Shown here: positions 17,400 through 27,428 of the stretch, piece after piece
Numbering within the stretch: the first letter of the stretch is position 1
How the letters are laid out: every line of letters begins with the position of its first letter
DNA from: Chitinophaga sp. YR573
GTDB lineage: Bacteria > Bacteroidota > Bacteroidia > Chitinophagales > Chitinophagaceae
Assembly: GCF_900110995.1 (NCBI RefSeq)
Contig: NZ_FOJF01000002.1
Span: 186,001 to 250,000 of the forward strand
Reading direction: 5' to 3'
DNA: 64,000 bases
Notes under the pieces: model-generated
The model's database searches: none
Seen by the model: only the letters and a program-made list of their open reading frames with translations
What the model was told of the DNA's origin: nothing
Program-made: the position numbers and the translations under genes

Positions 17400-18815
17400 C
17401 TAGTATCCATCATTCTGCTTAAGACGTGGGTTAAGTTTTATGTCAGCATATGGAACAGGGTATAATTGCCAGTTAGTACTCCACGAACCACCCTTAAGAG
17501 GAGTTACTATATTCATTATATCATTTACAGTACCATTCCTTTTCATGTCAAGCCATCTATGTCCCCATTCAGTGAATAATTCAACGCGTCTTTCTTTCAT
17601 GATAGCTGAAATTAACACTGTCATCGAACTTGTACTATATTCAACTAATCCGGCCCTGGTCCTGATTTTATTCAGGTCTTCCAATCCTCCGGTTATATTC
17701 TCCTGTTGGGCACGGGCTTCAGCACGTATCAGATATTGTTCAGCCAAACGGAAAATCATGGTATATTCTGTAAGCGCTGTATCTGCCTTTGCACTTTTAT
17801 ATTTATAGGGATAATAATAAGTAGATGCCTCTACTTTATTTTCTCCTATCCAGTTTTCACGGCGTAGGTCATTCGACTCAAAAGAGGTTAATAAGAAGGA
17901 ACTCAGATAAACAGGATGATCGTCATTATCGGGCCCATTAGTGAGTATAAATGATCTGGCATCATAAGTATTCCATGTGGGATCTACTGGCATCAATTGC
18001 CAGATTGCTTCGGTACTGGTGTTCAGGAATACTTTATTAAGATCAGTTTCTAAATTGTAAATGCCTGCGTTAATTATATTGGTTGATTGTGTTTCTGCTC
18101 CTGCCCAGTCTTTGGTATATAAATAAACCCTTGCAAGCAAGGCTGTTGCCGTCCATTTATTAGGACGAACACGTTCAGGTGTGTTACTTACGCCATCAGA
18201 AGCTATGTAATTATCAGTAAGTAGGTTTTGAGCGTCTATTAAATCACTAACAATTTGTTTGTAGACATCCGCCTTATCAGTACGGGCATTTGTTGCATTG
18301 GTTCTATAATCACTGGTAGTTGATAATGGAACATCCCCATAAAGGTTTACCAGGTAAAAATAAAAGAAAGCGCGTAAGAATTTAACTTCGCCCTGTAGTT
18401 GTTTTTTAACGGCTGATGTAAGGCTTGTGCTTTTTGCCAGACCTTCAATGGCAGCATTAACTGTTTGTAAGTATGTATATGAATTCTCCCAGATTCCATA
18501 ATAATCCTGAGCGGAAAGCGCGTTTAAATAAGTTTTCTGAAGTAATATATTTGAAACACCGGGGAAAAGGGTCAGTTCATCTGAAGATAGTCCTGTACGT
18601 ATTGAAATACCATTTAGCCCGCCTGCCAGTGTGTTGTCGGAAAATCTTACGTATACCCCGGTTACAGCTCCTATTGCAGTTGCATCATCTGTATAAACGG
18701 TTTCTCCTGTAATAGCCGTTTCCGGTGGATTTACTTCTGTCAGTTTGTTACATGACATGAGTATAACAATGAGCAAAAAACTGTAAAGTGAAAATTTGAT
18801 ATATTGAGTGCGCAT
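17400..18815 (-). CDS. SusD/RagB family outer-membrane lipoprotein (locus 1)
   Basis: The 471-residue protein begins with a lipoprotein signal ending in LLIVILMSCNK (Cys 22). It has the SusD pattern: an N-terminal VYTDDATAIGAVTGVYVRF segment, FLRAFFYFYLVNLYGDVPL near 150, LLARVYLYTKDWAGAE near 225 and AEQYLIRAEARAQ near 355, then KERRVELFTEWGHRWLDMKR near 410. SusD proteins sit on the SusC transporter as a lid and bind substrate at the cell surface. It follows SusC by only 10 bases. Adjacent genes encode a peptidase and no CAZyme, so a peptide-type ligand is inferred. Confidence 0.93.
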   Translation of the reverse strand: MRTQYIKFSLYSFLLIVILMSCNKLTEVNPPETAITGETVYTDDATAIGAVTGVYVRFSDNTLAGGLNGISIRTGLSSDELTLFPGVSNILLQKTYLNALSAQDYYGIWENSYTYLQTVNAAIEGLAKSTSLTSAVKKQLQGEVKFLRAFFYFYLVNLYGDVPLSTTSDYRTNATNARTDKADVYKQIVSDLIDAQNLLTDNYIASDGVSNTPERVRPNKWTATALLARVYLYTKDWAGAETQSTNIINAGIYNLETDLNKVFLNTSTEAIWQLMPVDPTWNTYDARSFILTNGPDNDDHPVYLSSFLLTSFESNDLRRENWIGENKVEASTYYYPYKYKSAKADTALTEYTMIFRLAEQYLIRAEARAQQENITGGLEDLNKIRTRAGLVEYSTSSMTVLISAIMKERRVELFTEWGHRWLDMKRNGTVNDIMNIVTPLKGGSWSTNWQLYPVPYADIKLNPRLKQNDGY

Positions 18816-18825
18816 GATTCAATTT

Positions 18826-21800
18826 TTACAAAGAAAGCTGGATACCGGCGGTTAAAACTTTTAAAGGAGGCAGTGATGTTAAACTTCTTGTTTCCGGATC
18901 TCCTCCCTGGTATTTAGTGATAGTAAATAGATTTTGTCCCTGAAGATAGACCCTCAGTTTTTGAAGGTGAAGCTTTTGAATTGTAGATATAGGGAGAGAA
19001 TAGGAAAGAGAAATGTTCCTGAACCGGATGAAAGATGCATCAGAATAAGCTGCATCACTTCCGTTTGCCTTGCTATAACCATCGTAAAGTGAAAAGTCCT
19101 GGTTATAACGTTGAACAGGTGCAACATCTCCTGTTTTTTTCCAGCGATTTAATATTGTTACAGGCTGATTTCCAAAATAGAATCCGCCTGGATAATTTCC
19201 GAATTTATTATTAAGACCAATTTGTTTTATGAATTGCAATGAAATACTTAATTGAAAGTTCTTATACTCAAAATTGTTTTGAAAACCACCATAGAATTTC
19301 GGTGTCAGATTAATCGGAACTGTTAAATCTGTATAATCAGGATTAGTTGTAGTAGCGCCCTTACTATCTATAAATTGGTATTGTCCGGTTGCCGGATTGA
19401 CATTTGATAAGTGATAAGTGAAAAAGGTCCCCAGTGGGTGACCTACATATTGACTATCTATACCAAGTACAGTTGGGCCAATCGAAACGAGTTTATTTTT
19501 TGTAACAGACAAATTAAATGAACTGGTCCAGCGAAAGCTGCTGGACTGAATGTTAATTGTATTGACTAAAAATTCCCATCCGCGGTTTTCTATATTTGCA
19601 TCCTGGTTTGCGTCTATGGAACCAAACCCGGTAACACTTGGTAGAATATAACTTGTTAATTGATTTGATGAGTGGTTCTTATAGTAACTGATACTTGTAA
19701 ATATCCGGTCTTTTAAAAAGCCTAATTCAAGACCGCCTTCCAGTTTTTTAGTTTTTTCCCATGCTAAGAGAGGATTAGATAAGTTCTGATTATACAATCC
19801 TACTATTCCCTGGTAGCTCAGATTAGTGGCATAATAAAGATCCATATAACGATAATTACCAATCTGGTCATTACCCGTTACACCATAACTTCCTCTGATC
19901 TTTGCAAAACTTAAAGATGGAATGGATTTCTGAAAGAAATGCTCATTGGAAAGTATCCATCCAATACCTAAAGCTCCAAAATTGTGAAAACGATTTTCCG
20001 GACCAAACCGGCTGCTTCCGTCCCTACGTATAGTTAAATTGATCAGGTATTTGTTTTCCCAGTTGTAATTTAACCGTCCAAATACTGCACTGTATTTGTA
20101 TTGAGCAATTGTTGTTGAACTGATTGTAACAATAGGAGCGGACTTTATATCTTCCATTACTTTATCACTGATGAATTTTTCTCCATGCAAAATTTGTCCG
20201 TTATCATCACTCTGTTGGATAGTTGCCCCTGCAAGGGTCTGTAATTCACCTTTGGCAATAGTATGCTTATAAGTAATCTGTGGCTCGATAATCCATGTTT
20301 TGCTTGTGTTATTGGTAAAGTTTGACTGTCTTACATCTGAAGACCAGAATGCGGGATCAACTGAAGAATGAGGTCTTACATTGACCTCATTAAGCTGCAT
20401 ATTATTATAACCAAAACTTGTTTTAACCTCCAGACTTTTCGATATTTTGTAACCAAGTATTGCATTACTTATGAGATTGCTTGTCTGACTTCTGAATCTC
20501 TGTTGTAAATAGGAAAGAGGGTTTGTCCAGGTAGAATTTGCCCAGTTTAAACTGCCATCTTTGTTATATATCTCAGGAGCATTCGGGGCAAGATTAATAT
20601 TATTAGTTAAATCAAATTGTAGCAATTTATTAACATCATATAAGTAATTTCCGGAAAATGTAGCAGTGAATCTTTCATCAGCAGAACTACTTGTAATATT
20701 AAAATGTACTGATGTTTTCTGATCGTTAAAGTCGCCGGGAAATACAGTAGTTTCCTTATGATATGTTCCGCCAATTAAATATTGTGTAGTTGAATTTCCA
20801 CCAGATATAGAAGCTCTTGCTTCATTGTAATGGGCTGTACCTCCTATAAGTACTTTCTGCCAGTCAGTATAACGGGTTGTATCCCATTTTGTTAAATCAA
20901 TATCACCACCAATCCCATTACCTATAGTTACATTATCATTTTTCAATGCTTCATAACGCATGTCGAGATATTGTCTGGTATTTAACAGATCAATTTTCCT
21001 TGTTACTTTCCCAATACCTCTTTGGATATTAACATCAACTTTTGTTTGCCCCGGTTTTCCTTTTTTTGTAGTAATCAGCACTGCACCATTAGCGGCACGG
21101 GAACCATAAATAGCTGTAGCATCTGCATCCTTCAAAATGTCAATTGACTCAATATCGTTTGGATTAATATAACTGAGCGGGCTGCCGTAAATTCCTGTGC
21201 TTTCATTTCCTGAGCCTCCTAATATACTGCCAAGATTTTTTAATAATTGTGGTGTATAGGGTACTCCATCTATAATGTATAATGGATCATTACCGTTGAA
21301 ATAACTGTTTTGTCCGCGTATTCTTATTTTTACACCACTTCCTGCTAAACCAGTACTTTGTGTTATCTCCATTCCGGGAACTCTTCCTTCTAAAGCTAAT
21401 AAAGGGTTATTTACGGGTTGCTTTTCTATTTCCTCTGCTTTTACTGTAACCACATCACCGGTATTAAATCTTTTGGTAGTCGTTCCATAAGCAATTATCA
21501 CCATCTCATCTAGTTTTCCGACATACTCTTTCAATTGAATATTCCCTAAAGAGCCTTTTTTTTTGTAAGATATTTCCTGACTTGAATAACCAATACTCGA
21601 TATAATTAAAGAACTATTGGAGCGTACATTATGTGCAACAAAGCTGCCATCAGTACCCGTGGTAACAGCATTCCTCGTCCCCTGTGCCACCACTGTCGCT
21701 CCGATAACCGGCTCCCCCTTCTCATTAGTTACCCTCCCGGTAACTGTAATGGTCGTATCTGCTTCAGTAAACGTAGATTTTAGAATTGGTTGGTTTTTGA

Positions 21801-22125
21801 TTGCTACGATAGTAATGAACTTAGGCTCGATAGACCATTCCAGTTTTTTACCGGCGAGGATTTGTGATAACACCTCTGGAATTGTATTATTAACTGCTTT
21901 GATATTTACTTTTTGCTGGTCATCCAGTATGCTGTTCGCATAAAAGATACGTTTTCCCGTCTGCTGCTCAATTTTTTGAAAGATCTTTTGTAATGTATAG
22001 GTACCTGATATAGAAACCTTAGGTTCAATCTGTAAGCTGTAGACAGGCAGTTGTAGGTAGAGTAAGCTAATAAATAACCATATTGACAATCTCATGGTGC
22101 GACGTTGAATTGGCTGATAAATCAT
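18826..22125 (-). CDS. SusC/RagA TonB-dependent outer-membrane transporter with STN domain (locus 1)
   Basis: I choose the start at 22125 (MIYQPIQRRTMRLSIWLF), giving 1099 residues; a start 15 codons upstream and MRLS at 22095 are alternatives. Domains in order: signal peptide, STN secretin/TonB domain (YTLQKIFQKIEQQTGKRIFY), carboxypeptidase-like regulatory domain (GRVTNEKGEPVIGATVVAQG), TonB plug with LYIIDGVPY and ILKDADATAIYGSRAANG, then a 22-strand barrel ending LTAGIQLSL. STN-containing SusC proteins signal to a FecR anti-sigma factor, and a FecR/ECF pair lies immediately divergent. It exports no substrate but imports one bound by the partner SusD. Confidence 0.93.
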   Translation of the reverse strand: MIYQPIQRRTMRLSIWLFISLLYLQLPVYSLQIEPKVSISGTYTLQKIFQKIEQQTGKRIFYANSILDDQQKVNIKAVNNTIPEVLSQILAGKKLEWSIEPKFITIVAIKNQPILKSTFTEADTTITVTGRVTNEKGEPVIGATVVAQGTRNAVTTGTDGSFVAHNVRSNSSLIISSIGYSSQEISYKKKGSLGNIQLKEYVGKLDEMVIIAYGTTTKRFNTGDVVTVKAEEIEKQPVNNPLLALEGRVPGMEITQSTGLAGSGVKIRIRGQNSYFNGNDPLYIIDGVPYTPQLLKNLGSILGGSGNESTGIYGSPLSYINPNDIESIDILKDADATAIYGSRAANGAVLITTKKGKPGQTKVDVNIQRGIGKVTRKIDLLNTRQYLDMRYEALKNDNVTIGNGIGGDIDLTKWDTTRYTDWQKVLIGGTAHYNEARASISGGNSTTQYLIGGTYHKETTVFPGDFNDQKTSVHFNITSSSADERFTATFSGNYLYDVNKLLQFDLTNNINLAPNAPEIYNKDGSLNWANSTWTNPLSYLQQRFRSQTSNLISNAILGYKISKSLEVKTSFGYNNMQLNEVNVRPHSSVDPAFWSSDVRQSNFTNNTSKTWIIEPQITYKHTIAKGELQTLAGATIQQSDDNGQILHGEKFISDKVMEDIKSAPIVTISSTTIAQYKYSAVFGRLNYNWENKYLINLTIRRDGSSRFGPENRFHNFGALGIGWILSNEHFFQKSIPSLSFAKIRGSYGVTGNDQIGNYRYMDLYYATNLSYQGIVGLYNQNLSNPLLAWEKTKKLEGGLELGFLKDRIFTSISYYKNHSSNQLTSYILPSVTGFGSIDANQDANIENRGWEFLVNTINIQSSSFRWTSSFNLSVTKNKLVSIGPTVLGIDSQYVGHPLGTFFTYHLSNVNPATGQYQFIDSKGATTTNPDYTDLTVPINLTPKFYGGFQNNFEYKNFQLSISLQFIKQIGLNNKFGNYPGGFYFGNQPVTILNRWKKTGDVAPVQRYNQDFSLYDGYSKANGSDAAYSDASFIRFRNISLSYSLPISTIQKLHLQKLRVYLQGQNLFTITKYQGGDPETRSLTSLPPLKVLTAGIQLSL

Positions 22126-22310
22126 ATTTGTCCCGTATGAAGAGCAAAAAATAAAATGGTTTGGTGACAACGGTGGAAATGAATTTCGTTAATAATTGGT
22201 TAATGGCAAATTAGTCGCTACGTTTTATATGTTACGCTATTCGGAGATAAGCAACATAAATTATACTGAGGAGTAAATAAAACAGACTCAAAATACCACT
22301 TATTATATAT

Positions 22311-22841
22311 ATGTCATGTGTGTCAGAAAATATCTTATTACAGGGACTGATAAAAGGAGATGCAAAAGCCTTTGAACAACTGTATAAAAAGGAGTATAAC
22401 ATCCTGTTTTCCAAAGCAATGAAAATACTGGGAGATGAGTTTAAAGCAAAAGATGCTATTAACGAAGTCTTTTTACAGCTATGGGAACGGAATACTTTCT
22501 GTAATGTGAAGGTGTCTCCCGAAGCATACCTGATGGTAATACTACACCACAAATGTATTAATATGGCCACCGCAGAAACGAAAGTAAGGGCCAGATTAAA
22601 GGATTTCGGGATAGATCTCAACAATCAGTGGGAAGAACAGCCTGAAGTGGCCCAGGAGCAGTTAAACAGGCTGCAACTGGCAACAGCGGCACTATCTGAG
22701 AGACAAAAGGATGCTATCGATAAGATCTACTGGCAACAGCTCTCCTATAAAGAAGCATCTGAACAAATGGGGGTATCAGTTAACAGCTTTAATGAACACA
22801 TGAAAAGAGCCATGCAGAAATACAGAAGAGTTTTTACCTGA
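22311..22841 (+). CDS. ECF RNA polymerase sigma factor (locus 1)
   Basis: The 176-residue protein has region 2 (KGDAKAFEQLYKKEYNILF to DAINEVFLQLWERN) and region 4 (LSERQKDAIDKIYWQQLSYKEASEQMGVS, an HTH). It lies divergent from SusC and is followed 56 bases later by a FecR gene. The arrangement is the FecI/FecR type: the anti-sigma factor releases this sigma when the STN-SusC transporter is loaded, and transcription of the susC operon is then expected. The regulatory link is by analogy. Confidence 0.92.
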   Translation: MSCVSENILLQGLIKGDAKAFEQLYKKEYNILFSKAMKILGDEFKAKDAINEVFLQLWERNTFCNVKVSPEAYLMVILHHKCINMATAETKVRARLKDFGIDLNNQWEEQPEVAQEQLNRLQLATAALSERQKDAIDKIYWQQLSYKEASEQMGVSVNSFNEHMKRAMQKYRRVFT

Positions 22842-22897
22842 TGTTGTCACTAAAAATTATTACATATACCTCTCTATAGAGGAACAATAAAGAATGT

Positions 22898-23989
22898 ATG
22901 TTATATAATGAGGATAGTTCGAGTGTAGAGCGATTGTTAATTAAAAAACAACAGAACAGGATCAGTCCTGAAGAACTGGCTCATTTGGAACAACTCCTTA
23001 AAGAAAATCCGGCGGCAAAAGCCTTTGCTGAATTTTATCAGAATGAGCAGGCTGCACTGCAAAGCGATGAAGCAGTACATGCCGTATGGCAGCAACTGGA
23101 ACAAAAAATGCTGCAACCTAAAACGAGCATTGTTACAATGCGTAAAATCTGGTTTGCAGCTGCATCTATATTGATAATAGTGGCTGCTTATTTAACATTC
23201 AGACAAACGCCGGAAAAAGCACAATTGATAAACCCTGTAGCTTCCAATGCTGTTATTCTTCACGTAACAGGAGGTAAGGCGATTGATTTAACCAGCAATG
23301 ATGCCATCTCCACTCATTCTACTATTAAACAGTTAATGGAAGTAAGCGGCGCGGCTCAGGGCTGGAATACGATAGAAGTTCCTCCGCGACTGGATTATAA
23401 GTTGAAATTGTCTGATGGTACGGAAGTCACACTAAACTCAGTTACCAGGCTGAAATTCCCTTTTTCTTTTTCAGGAGATAAAAGAGAAGTATATATAGAA
23501 GGAGAAGCATATTTTAATATCGCTGAAAATGCAGATCATCCTTTTATAGTACATACTGATAAAGGTGATATCACCGTACTTGGAACTGAATTTAATGTAA
23601 ATACGTATGTAACAGATGTGCTGAAAACTGCACTCGTGAAAGGATCTGTGAGTGTGAGCAGTAATAACAAGGTGATTCATCTTAAACCAGGAGAAGAACT
23701 GACCTGGAATAAAAATCAACATTCCATCTCCGAACTGGATGAACGCATAACACTTTCATGGATGCAGGGTGTATTATATTTCCATGATACACCATTGTCG
23801 GAAATAGCAAAGATGATAGAAAGATGGTATGCCGTTCCCGTAAAAATTGATGATGAAAAACTGGGGAGAGAAACATTTACAGGTAACCTGGAGAAGAGTC
23901 AGCCATTGGAAGATTTTCTTAAACCGATGAAAGGAATTGTGAAAATGCGCTGTTATTATCATGGTAATGTATTACACATGACCCGTTAA
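22898..23989 (+). CDS. FecR family anti-sigma factor (locus 1)
   Basis: The 363-residue protein has a cytoplasmic N-terminal part (about 1-80), one membrane segment near 82-100 (IWFAAASILIIVAAYL) and a periplasmic FecR domain. The FecR domain includes LKLSDGTEVTLNSVTRLKFP, REVYIEGEAYFNIAENADHPF and VLGTEFNVNTYVTDVLKTALVKG. The C-terminus carries the STN-like/DUF4974 segment FTGNLEKSQPLEDFLKPM. It relays the SusC signal across the inner membrane to the neighbouring sigma factor. Confidence 0.92.
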   Translation: MLYNEDSSSVERLLIKKQQNRISPEELAHLEQLLKENPAAKAFAEFYQNEQAALQSDEAVHAVWQQLEQKMLQPKTSIVTMRKIWFAAASILIIVAAYLTFRQTPEKAQLINPVASNAVILHVTGGKAIDLTSNDAISTHSTIKQLMEVSGAAQGWNTIEVPPRLDYKLKLSDGTEVTLNSVTRLKFPFSFSGDKREVYIEGEAYFNIAENADHPFIVHTDKGDITVLGTEFNVNTYVTDVLKTALVKGSVSVSSNNKVIHLKPGEELTWNKNQHSISELDERITLSWMQGVLYFHDTPLSEIAKMIERWYAVPVKIDDEKLGRETFTGNLEKSQPLEDFLKPMKGIVKMRCYYHGNVLHMTR

Positions 23990-23998
23990 GCGAAATAG

Positions 23999-24475
23999 TT
24001 ACTGTTTTAATAACATTAAATCCGGCTGGGCATATTTATACACCTTTAAATACATCGTTGTATTTGTCTGAGATACACCTTCAAATGCAGAGATCTCATT
24101 GATAAAAGCTACCAGGTGATCATTATCCCTGCACATTACATTTACCTCAAGATCGTAAGCGCCGGATGTCATGGCCAGGAAACTTACTTCAGGCATCTGG
24201 GCAATTCTTTTGGCTACCTGCTCTTTTAAGGTCGCTGGCCTTATATATATGGCAATATGGGCATAGGACCTGAACCCTACTTTGTCCGGATCAACCCTGC
24301 CCACTATGTTGATAGTCCCTTCTTCTATCAACCTGTTGAACCGCGTTCTGATGGTCCCTATAGATACTTTTAGCTTGTCTGCAATAACCGTAAATGAAAC
24401 CCTGCCATCCTTTTGGAGGTGGGTTAGGATGGAGAAATCCAGGTCGTCCGGAGCGGTGAGTTTATTTTTTCCCAT
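23999..24475 (-). CDS. Lrp/AsnC family transcriptional regulator
   Basis: The 158-residue protein has an AsnC-type winged HTH at about 10-60 (LDFSILTHLQKDGRVSFTVI, then LKVSIGTIRTRFNRLIEEG). A RAM ligand-binding domain follows, with YAHIAIYIRPATLKEQVAKR near 90 and SGAYDLEVNVMCRDNDHLVAF near 115. These regulators form dimers to octamers and respond to amino acids or small metabolites. It is divergent from the pyrimidine degradation operon, with 103 bases between starts and a perfect 12-bp palindrome in that gap. It is therefore the likely local regulator, with beta-alanine or an upstream intermediate as a possible ligand. Confidence 0.9.
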   Translation of the reverse strand: MGKNKLTAPDDLDFSILTHLQKDGRVSFTVIADKLKVSIGTIRTRFNRLIEEGTINIVGRVDPDKVGFRSYAHIAIYIRPATLKEQVAKRIAQMPEVSFLAMTSGAYDLEVNVMCRDNDHLVAFINEISAFEGVSQTNTTMYLKVYKYAQPDLMLLKQ

Positions 24476-24507
24476 TGCCTGTACAGAATTTTCAGAAAAT
24501 ATATATT

Positions 24508-24519
24508 AAATGTACATTT
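24508..24519. promoter_or_regulatory. Candidate Lrp/AsnC operator palindrome
   Basis: AAATGTACATTT is a perfect 12-bp palindrome centred in the 103-bp gap between the Lrp-type regulator and the catabolic operon. A second ATGTAC lies at about 24550. AT-rich palindromes of this kind are typical Lrp/AsnC family targets; binding is not demonstrated. Confidence 0.4.
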
Positions 24520-24578
24520 TTTTCAGTAAATTAAAGGTATAGTATAGAATATGTACTTCTCCTCAAAACCCCCGTTAT

Positions 24579-26036
24579 ATGAAATACGAACGGATAAGAA
24601 ATTTTATCAACGGTAACTTTAAACCAGTATCGTCCGCCAGGACGCTCATTATTACCTCTCCAACAGATGGAACGCCATTGGCAGAAATGCCCTGTTCATC
24701 TGCTGCAGACCTGGACGAGGCTGTGAATGCGGCAAAAGCTGCATTTCCCGCCTGGAGTAAAATGCCTATTAAAGAAAGAGTGCAGGTATTCTTTCGCTAT
24801 AAATATCTGCTGGAGAAAAACCTGCAGGAATTGGCAGAACTGGTCAGTGAGGAGAACGGGAAGACAATAGGGGAAGCGATCGCAGAAGTAGAGAAGTGTA
24901 TTGAACTGACTGAATTCGCCACCTCATTGCCCCAGCTGATTACGGGAGAAGTACTGGAAGTAAGTAAAGGAGTGGAATGCCGTACATCACATGTGCCATT
25001 AGGCATTGTAGCGGCGATAGTCCCTTTTAACTTCCCGGCTATGGTACCTAACTGGACCATCCCCAATGCTATTGCCCTCGGCAATTGTATGATCATAAAA
25101 CCTTCTGAAAAGGTACCATTAAGTCTTACCATCATTGCCCGATTATTAAAGGAAGCTGGTCTGCCGAACGGGGTTTTTAATATTGTAAACGGAGACAGTG
25201 AAATAGTGAACGCAATCTGTGATCATCCTGATATAGAAGCCGTATCTTTTGTAGGTTCTACCAAGGTGGCTAAAATCGTTTACAGGCGTGCTACGCAAAA
25301 TCTAAAACGTTGCCTTGCCCTGGGTGGCGCTAAGAATCATCTGCTGGTATTACCTGATGCCCGACCTGATATGACCGCAGCCAATGTTGCGGCATCTATG
25401 AGTGGTTGTGCTGGTCAGCGTTGTATGGCTGCATCTGCGATGATAGGAGTAGGAGCTGTCGATCATATCGTAGAAAAGATCTGTGCAGAAGCAAAAAAGA
25501 TTATACCGGGGCAAAATTTAGGTGCCGTTATCAGCAGAGAATCTAAAGAAAGAATAGAAAGATATATTACAGAAGCAGAAAATGCAGGTGCCAAAATATT
25601 AGTAGATGGCAGAGGTATTACTGTAATAGGAAAAGAGAACGGCACTTATGTCGGTCCTACCGTAATTGATTATGTAACACCAGACATGGCAATTGCCAGA
25701 GAAGAAGTTTTCGGACCAGTTATCAGTATACTACGCACTGATACATTAGATGAAGCGTTGATAATTGAGAATGCCAGTCCGTATGGAAACGCCGCCTCTG
25801 TATTTACTGAAAATGGTGGTCTTGCGCGTTATGTAGCAGATAATGCCAGTGCAGGCATGATAGGGGTAAATGTAGGAGTACCCGTTCCCCGTGAGCCTTT
25901 TTCTTTTGGAGGCTGGAATGAAAGTAAATTCGGGGTAGGGGATATAACAGGCAAAAGTTCGATAGAGTTCTGGACGAAACTAAAGAAGAGTACGACTAAG
26001 TGGAACCCTGAAGCAGGGGTGAACTGGATGAGTTAG
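24579..26036 (+). CDS. mmsA: CoA-acylating (methyl)malonate-semialdehyde dehydrogenase
   Basis: The 485-residue protein is a full-length aldehyde dehydrogenase of the MmsA type. IVPFNFPAMVPNWTIPNAIA near 150 and the active-site region GCAGQRCMAASAM near 274 (catalytic Cys 280) are characteristic. MmsA converts malonate or methylmalonate semialdehyde with NAD and CoA to acetyl- or propionyl-CoA. In this operon the substrate is most likely malonate semialdehyde made from beta-alanine, so acetyl-CoA is the end product. It is the first gene after the divergent Lrp-type regulator. Confidence 0.88.
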   Translation: MKYERIRNFINGNFKPVSSARTLIITSPTDGTPLAEMPCSSAADLDEAVNAAKAAFPAWSKMPIKERVQVFFRYKYLLEKNLQELAELVSEENGKTIGEAIAEVEKCIELTEFATSLPQLITGEVLEVSKGVECRTSHVPLGIVAAIVPFNFPAMVPNWTIPNAIALGNCMIIKPSEKVPLSLTIIARLLKEAGLPNGVFNIVNGDSEIVNAICDHPDIEAVSFVGSTKVAKIVYRRATQNLKRCLALGGAKNHLLVLPDARPDMTAANVAASMSGCAGQRCMAASAMIGVGAVDHIVEKICAEAKKIIPGQNLGAVISRESKERIERYITEAENAGAKILVDGRGITVIGKENGTYVGPTVIDYVTPDMAIAREEVFGPVISILRTDTLDEALIIENASPYGNAASVFTENGGLARYVADNASAGMIGVNVGVPVPREPFSFGGWNESKFGVGDITGKSSIEFWTKLKKSTTKWNPEAGVNWMS

Positions 26037-26066
26037 CCTAATAATATACAACCAAAATTCAATGAC

Positions 26067-27419
26067 ATGGCAGAATTAGTTGCTGTATCAAATGCACAGG
26101 AAATCATACAGGATAACCTGGACTACACCCTGTTTTCATGGAGTAAACAAAAGGGGCTTGCACCGATTGCCGTAAAACACGCAGAAGGTGTTTATCTATA
26201 TGATTATGATGATAAGCGTTATATAGATTTTTCTTCCGGATTGATCAATGTAAACATAGGACATGGTAATCAACGTGTCACTGCTGCCGTCGTAAAACAA
26301 ATGCAGGAAGTGAGTTATGTAACACCCGGATGTGTTACACAGGCCCGTGGAGAACTGGGGAAGAAACTGGCTGAAATTACACCCGGTAACCTGCAGAAAA
26401 CACTGTTTACCGTATGTGGTGCCAGTGCTATTGAAAACGCTATCAAGCTGGCAAGATTATATACCGGCCGCCATAAAATAATTACCCGTTACCGCGCATT
26501 TCATGGGGCTTCCTATGGCGCCATGACAGCCGGCGGAGATCCAAGGAAACTGGCACTGGATTCCCAGCAGGTACCTAATATTGTTCACGTAGAAGATCCT
26601 TATTGTTACCGTTGTCCTTTTGGGAAAGAAATTACTACCTGTAACCGGGAATGCGTAAGTCATGTAGAAAGAGTCATTGAATTTGAAGGGCCGGAAAATG
26701 TGGCTGCTATTCTCATGGAAGGAGAAAGCGGTTCTTCCGGATGTATTAAATATCCACCGGATTATCTGCAAAAGATTAGGGCTATCTGTGATAAACACGG
26801 CATCCTTTTAATTGCTGATGAGGTGATGAGTGGATTTGGCAGAACAGGTAAATGGTTTGCCTGTGATCTGCATGGTGTTGTCCCCGATATGATTGCTACT
26901 GCGAAAGGTATTACAGCAGGTTATTTACCACTCGGTGCTTTGATTGTAAGTGATACAATTGCTGCTCATTTTAATGAAAATGTATTGTGGCTGGGGCTCA
27001 CATATTCCGCTCACCCGGTAGCCTGTGCCGCCGGTGTGGAAGTATTGAAAATTTACGAAGATGAACACCTGATAGAAAACGCTGCTGCAATGGGTGTATA
27101 TATAGAAGCAAGGATAGAAGAAATGAAAGAGCAGCATCCTTGTATCGGTGATTTCAGGAATACAGGTTTATTAGGTTGTATAGAGCTGGTGAAAAACCGC
27201 ACGACTAAAGAGCCTATGGCTCCATTCAATGCCAAACCGGAAGAGATGGCTATCATGAATAAGGTGGCAGGCAAATTGAAGCAATTAGGCATGTATGCTT
27301 TCGTGCGCTGGAACTATGTGTTCATTGCACCTCCTTTAAGTATTACCAAAGAACAGGTAGAAGAAGGATTGGCGATGATTGATGAAGCTCTGTCCATTGC
27401 TGATGAATACGTAATCTAA
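26067..27419 (+). CDS. Class III PLP-dependent aminotransferase, probable beta-alanine transaminase
   Basis: The 450-residue protein has the class III aminotransferase fold. Motifs are DFSSGLINVNIGHGNQRV near 51, the phosphate-contact region CGASAIENAIKLAR near 116, GILLIADEVMSGFGRTGKWF near 247 and ATAKGITAGYLPLGA near 280 (PLP-lysine in AKG). Class III enzymes move amino groups from omega-amino acids to 2-oxo acids. Operon context between the semialdehyde dehydrogenase and pyrimidine genes points to beta-alanine as donor, giving malonate semialdehyde. A cysteine cluster CYRCPFGKEITTCNREC near 185 is distinctive and is seen in taurine- and omega-amino-acid transaminase relatives. Confidence 0.82.
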   Translation: MAELVAVSNAQEIIQDNLDYTLFSWSKQKGLAPIAVKHAEGVYLYDYDDKRYIDFSSGLINVNIGHGNQRVTAAVVKQMQEVSYVTPGCVTQARGELGKKLAEITPGNLQKTLFTVCGASAIENAIKLARLYTGRHKIITRYRAFHGASYGAMTAGGDPRKLALDSQQVPNIVHVEDPYCYRCPFGKEITTCNRECVSHVERVIEFEGPENVAAILMEGESGSSGCIKYPPDYLQKIRAICDKHGILLIADEVMSGFGRTGKWFACDLHGVVPDMIATAKGITAGYLPLGALIVSDTIAAHFNENVLWLGLTYSAHPVACAAGVEVLKIYEDEHLIENAAAMGVYIEARIEEMKEQHPCIGDFRNTGLLGCIELVKNRTTKEPMAPFNAKPEEMAIMNKVAGKLKQLGMYAFVRWNYVFIAPPLSITKEQVEEGLAMIDEALSIADEYVI

Positions 27420-27428
27420 CCATAGACT

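Noticed and set aside
14032..22125. Polysaccharide utilisation locus
   Set aside because: SusC and SusD are present, but the only enzyme in the operon is an S9 peptidase and no CAZyme is linked.
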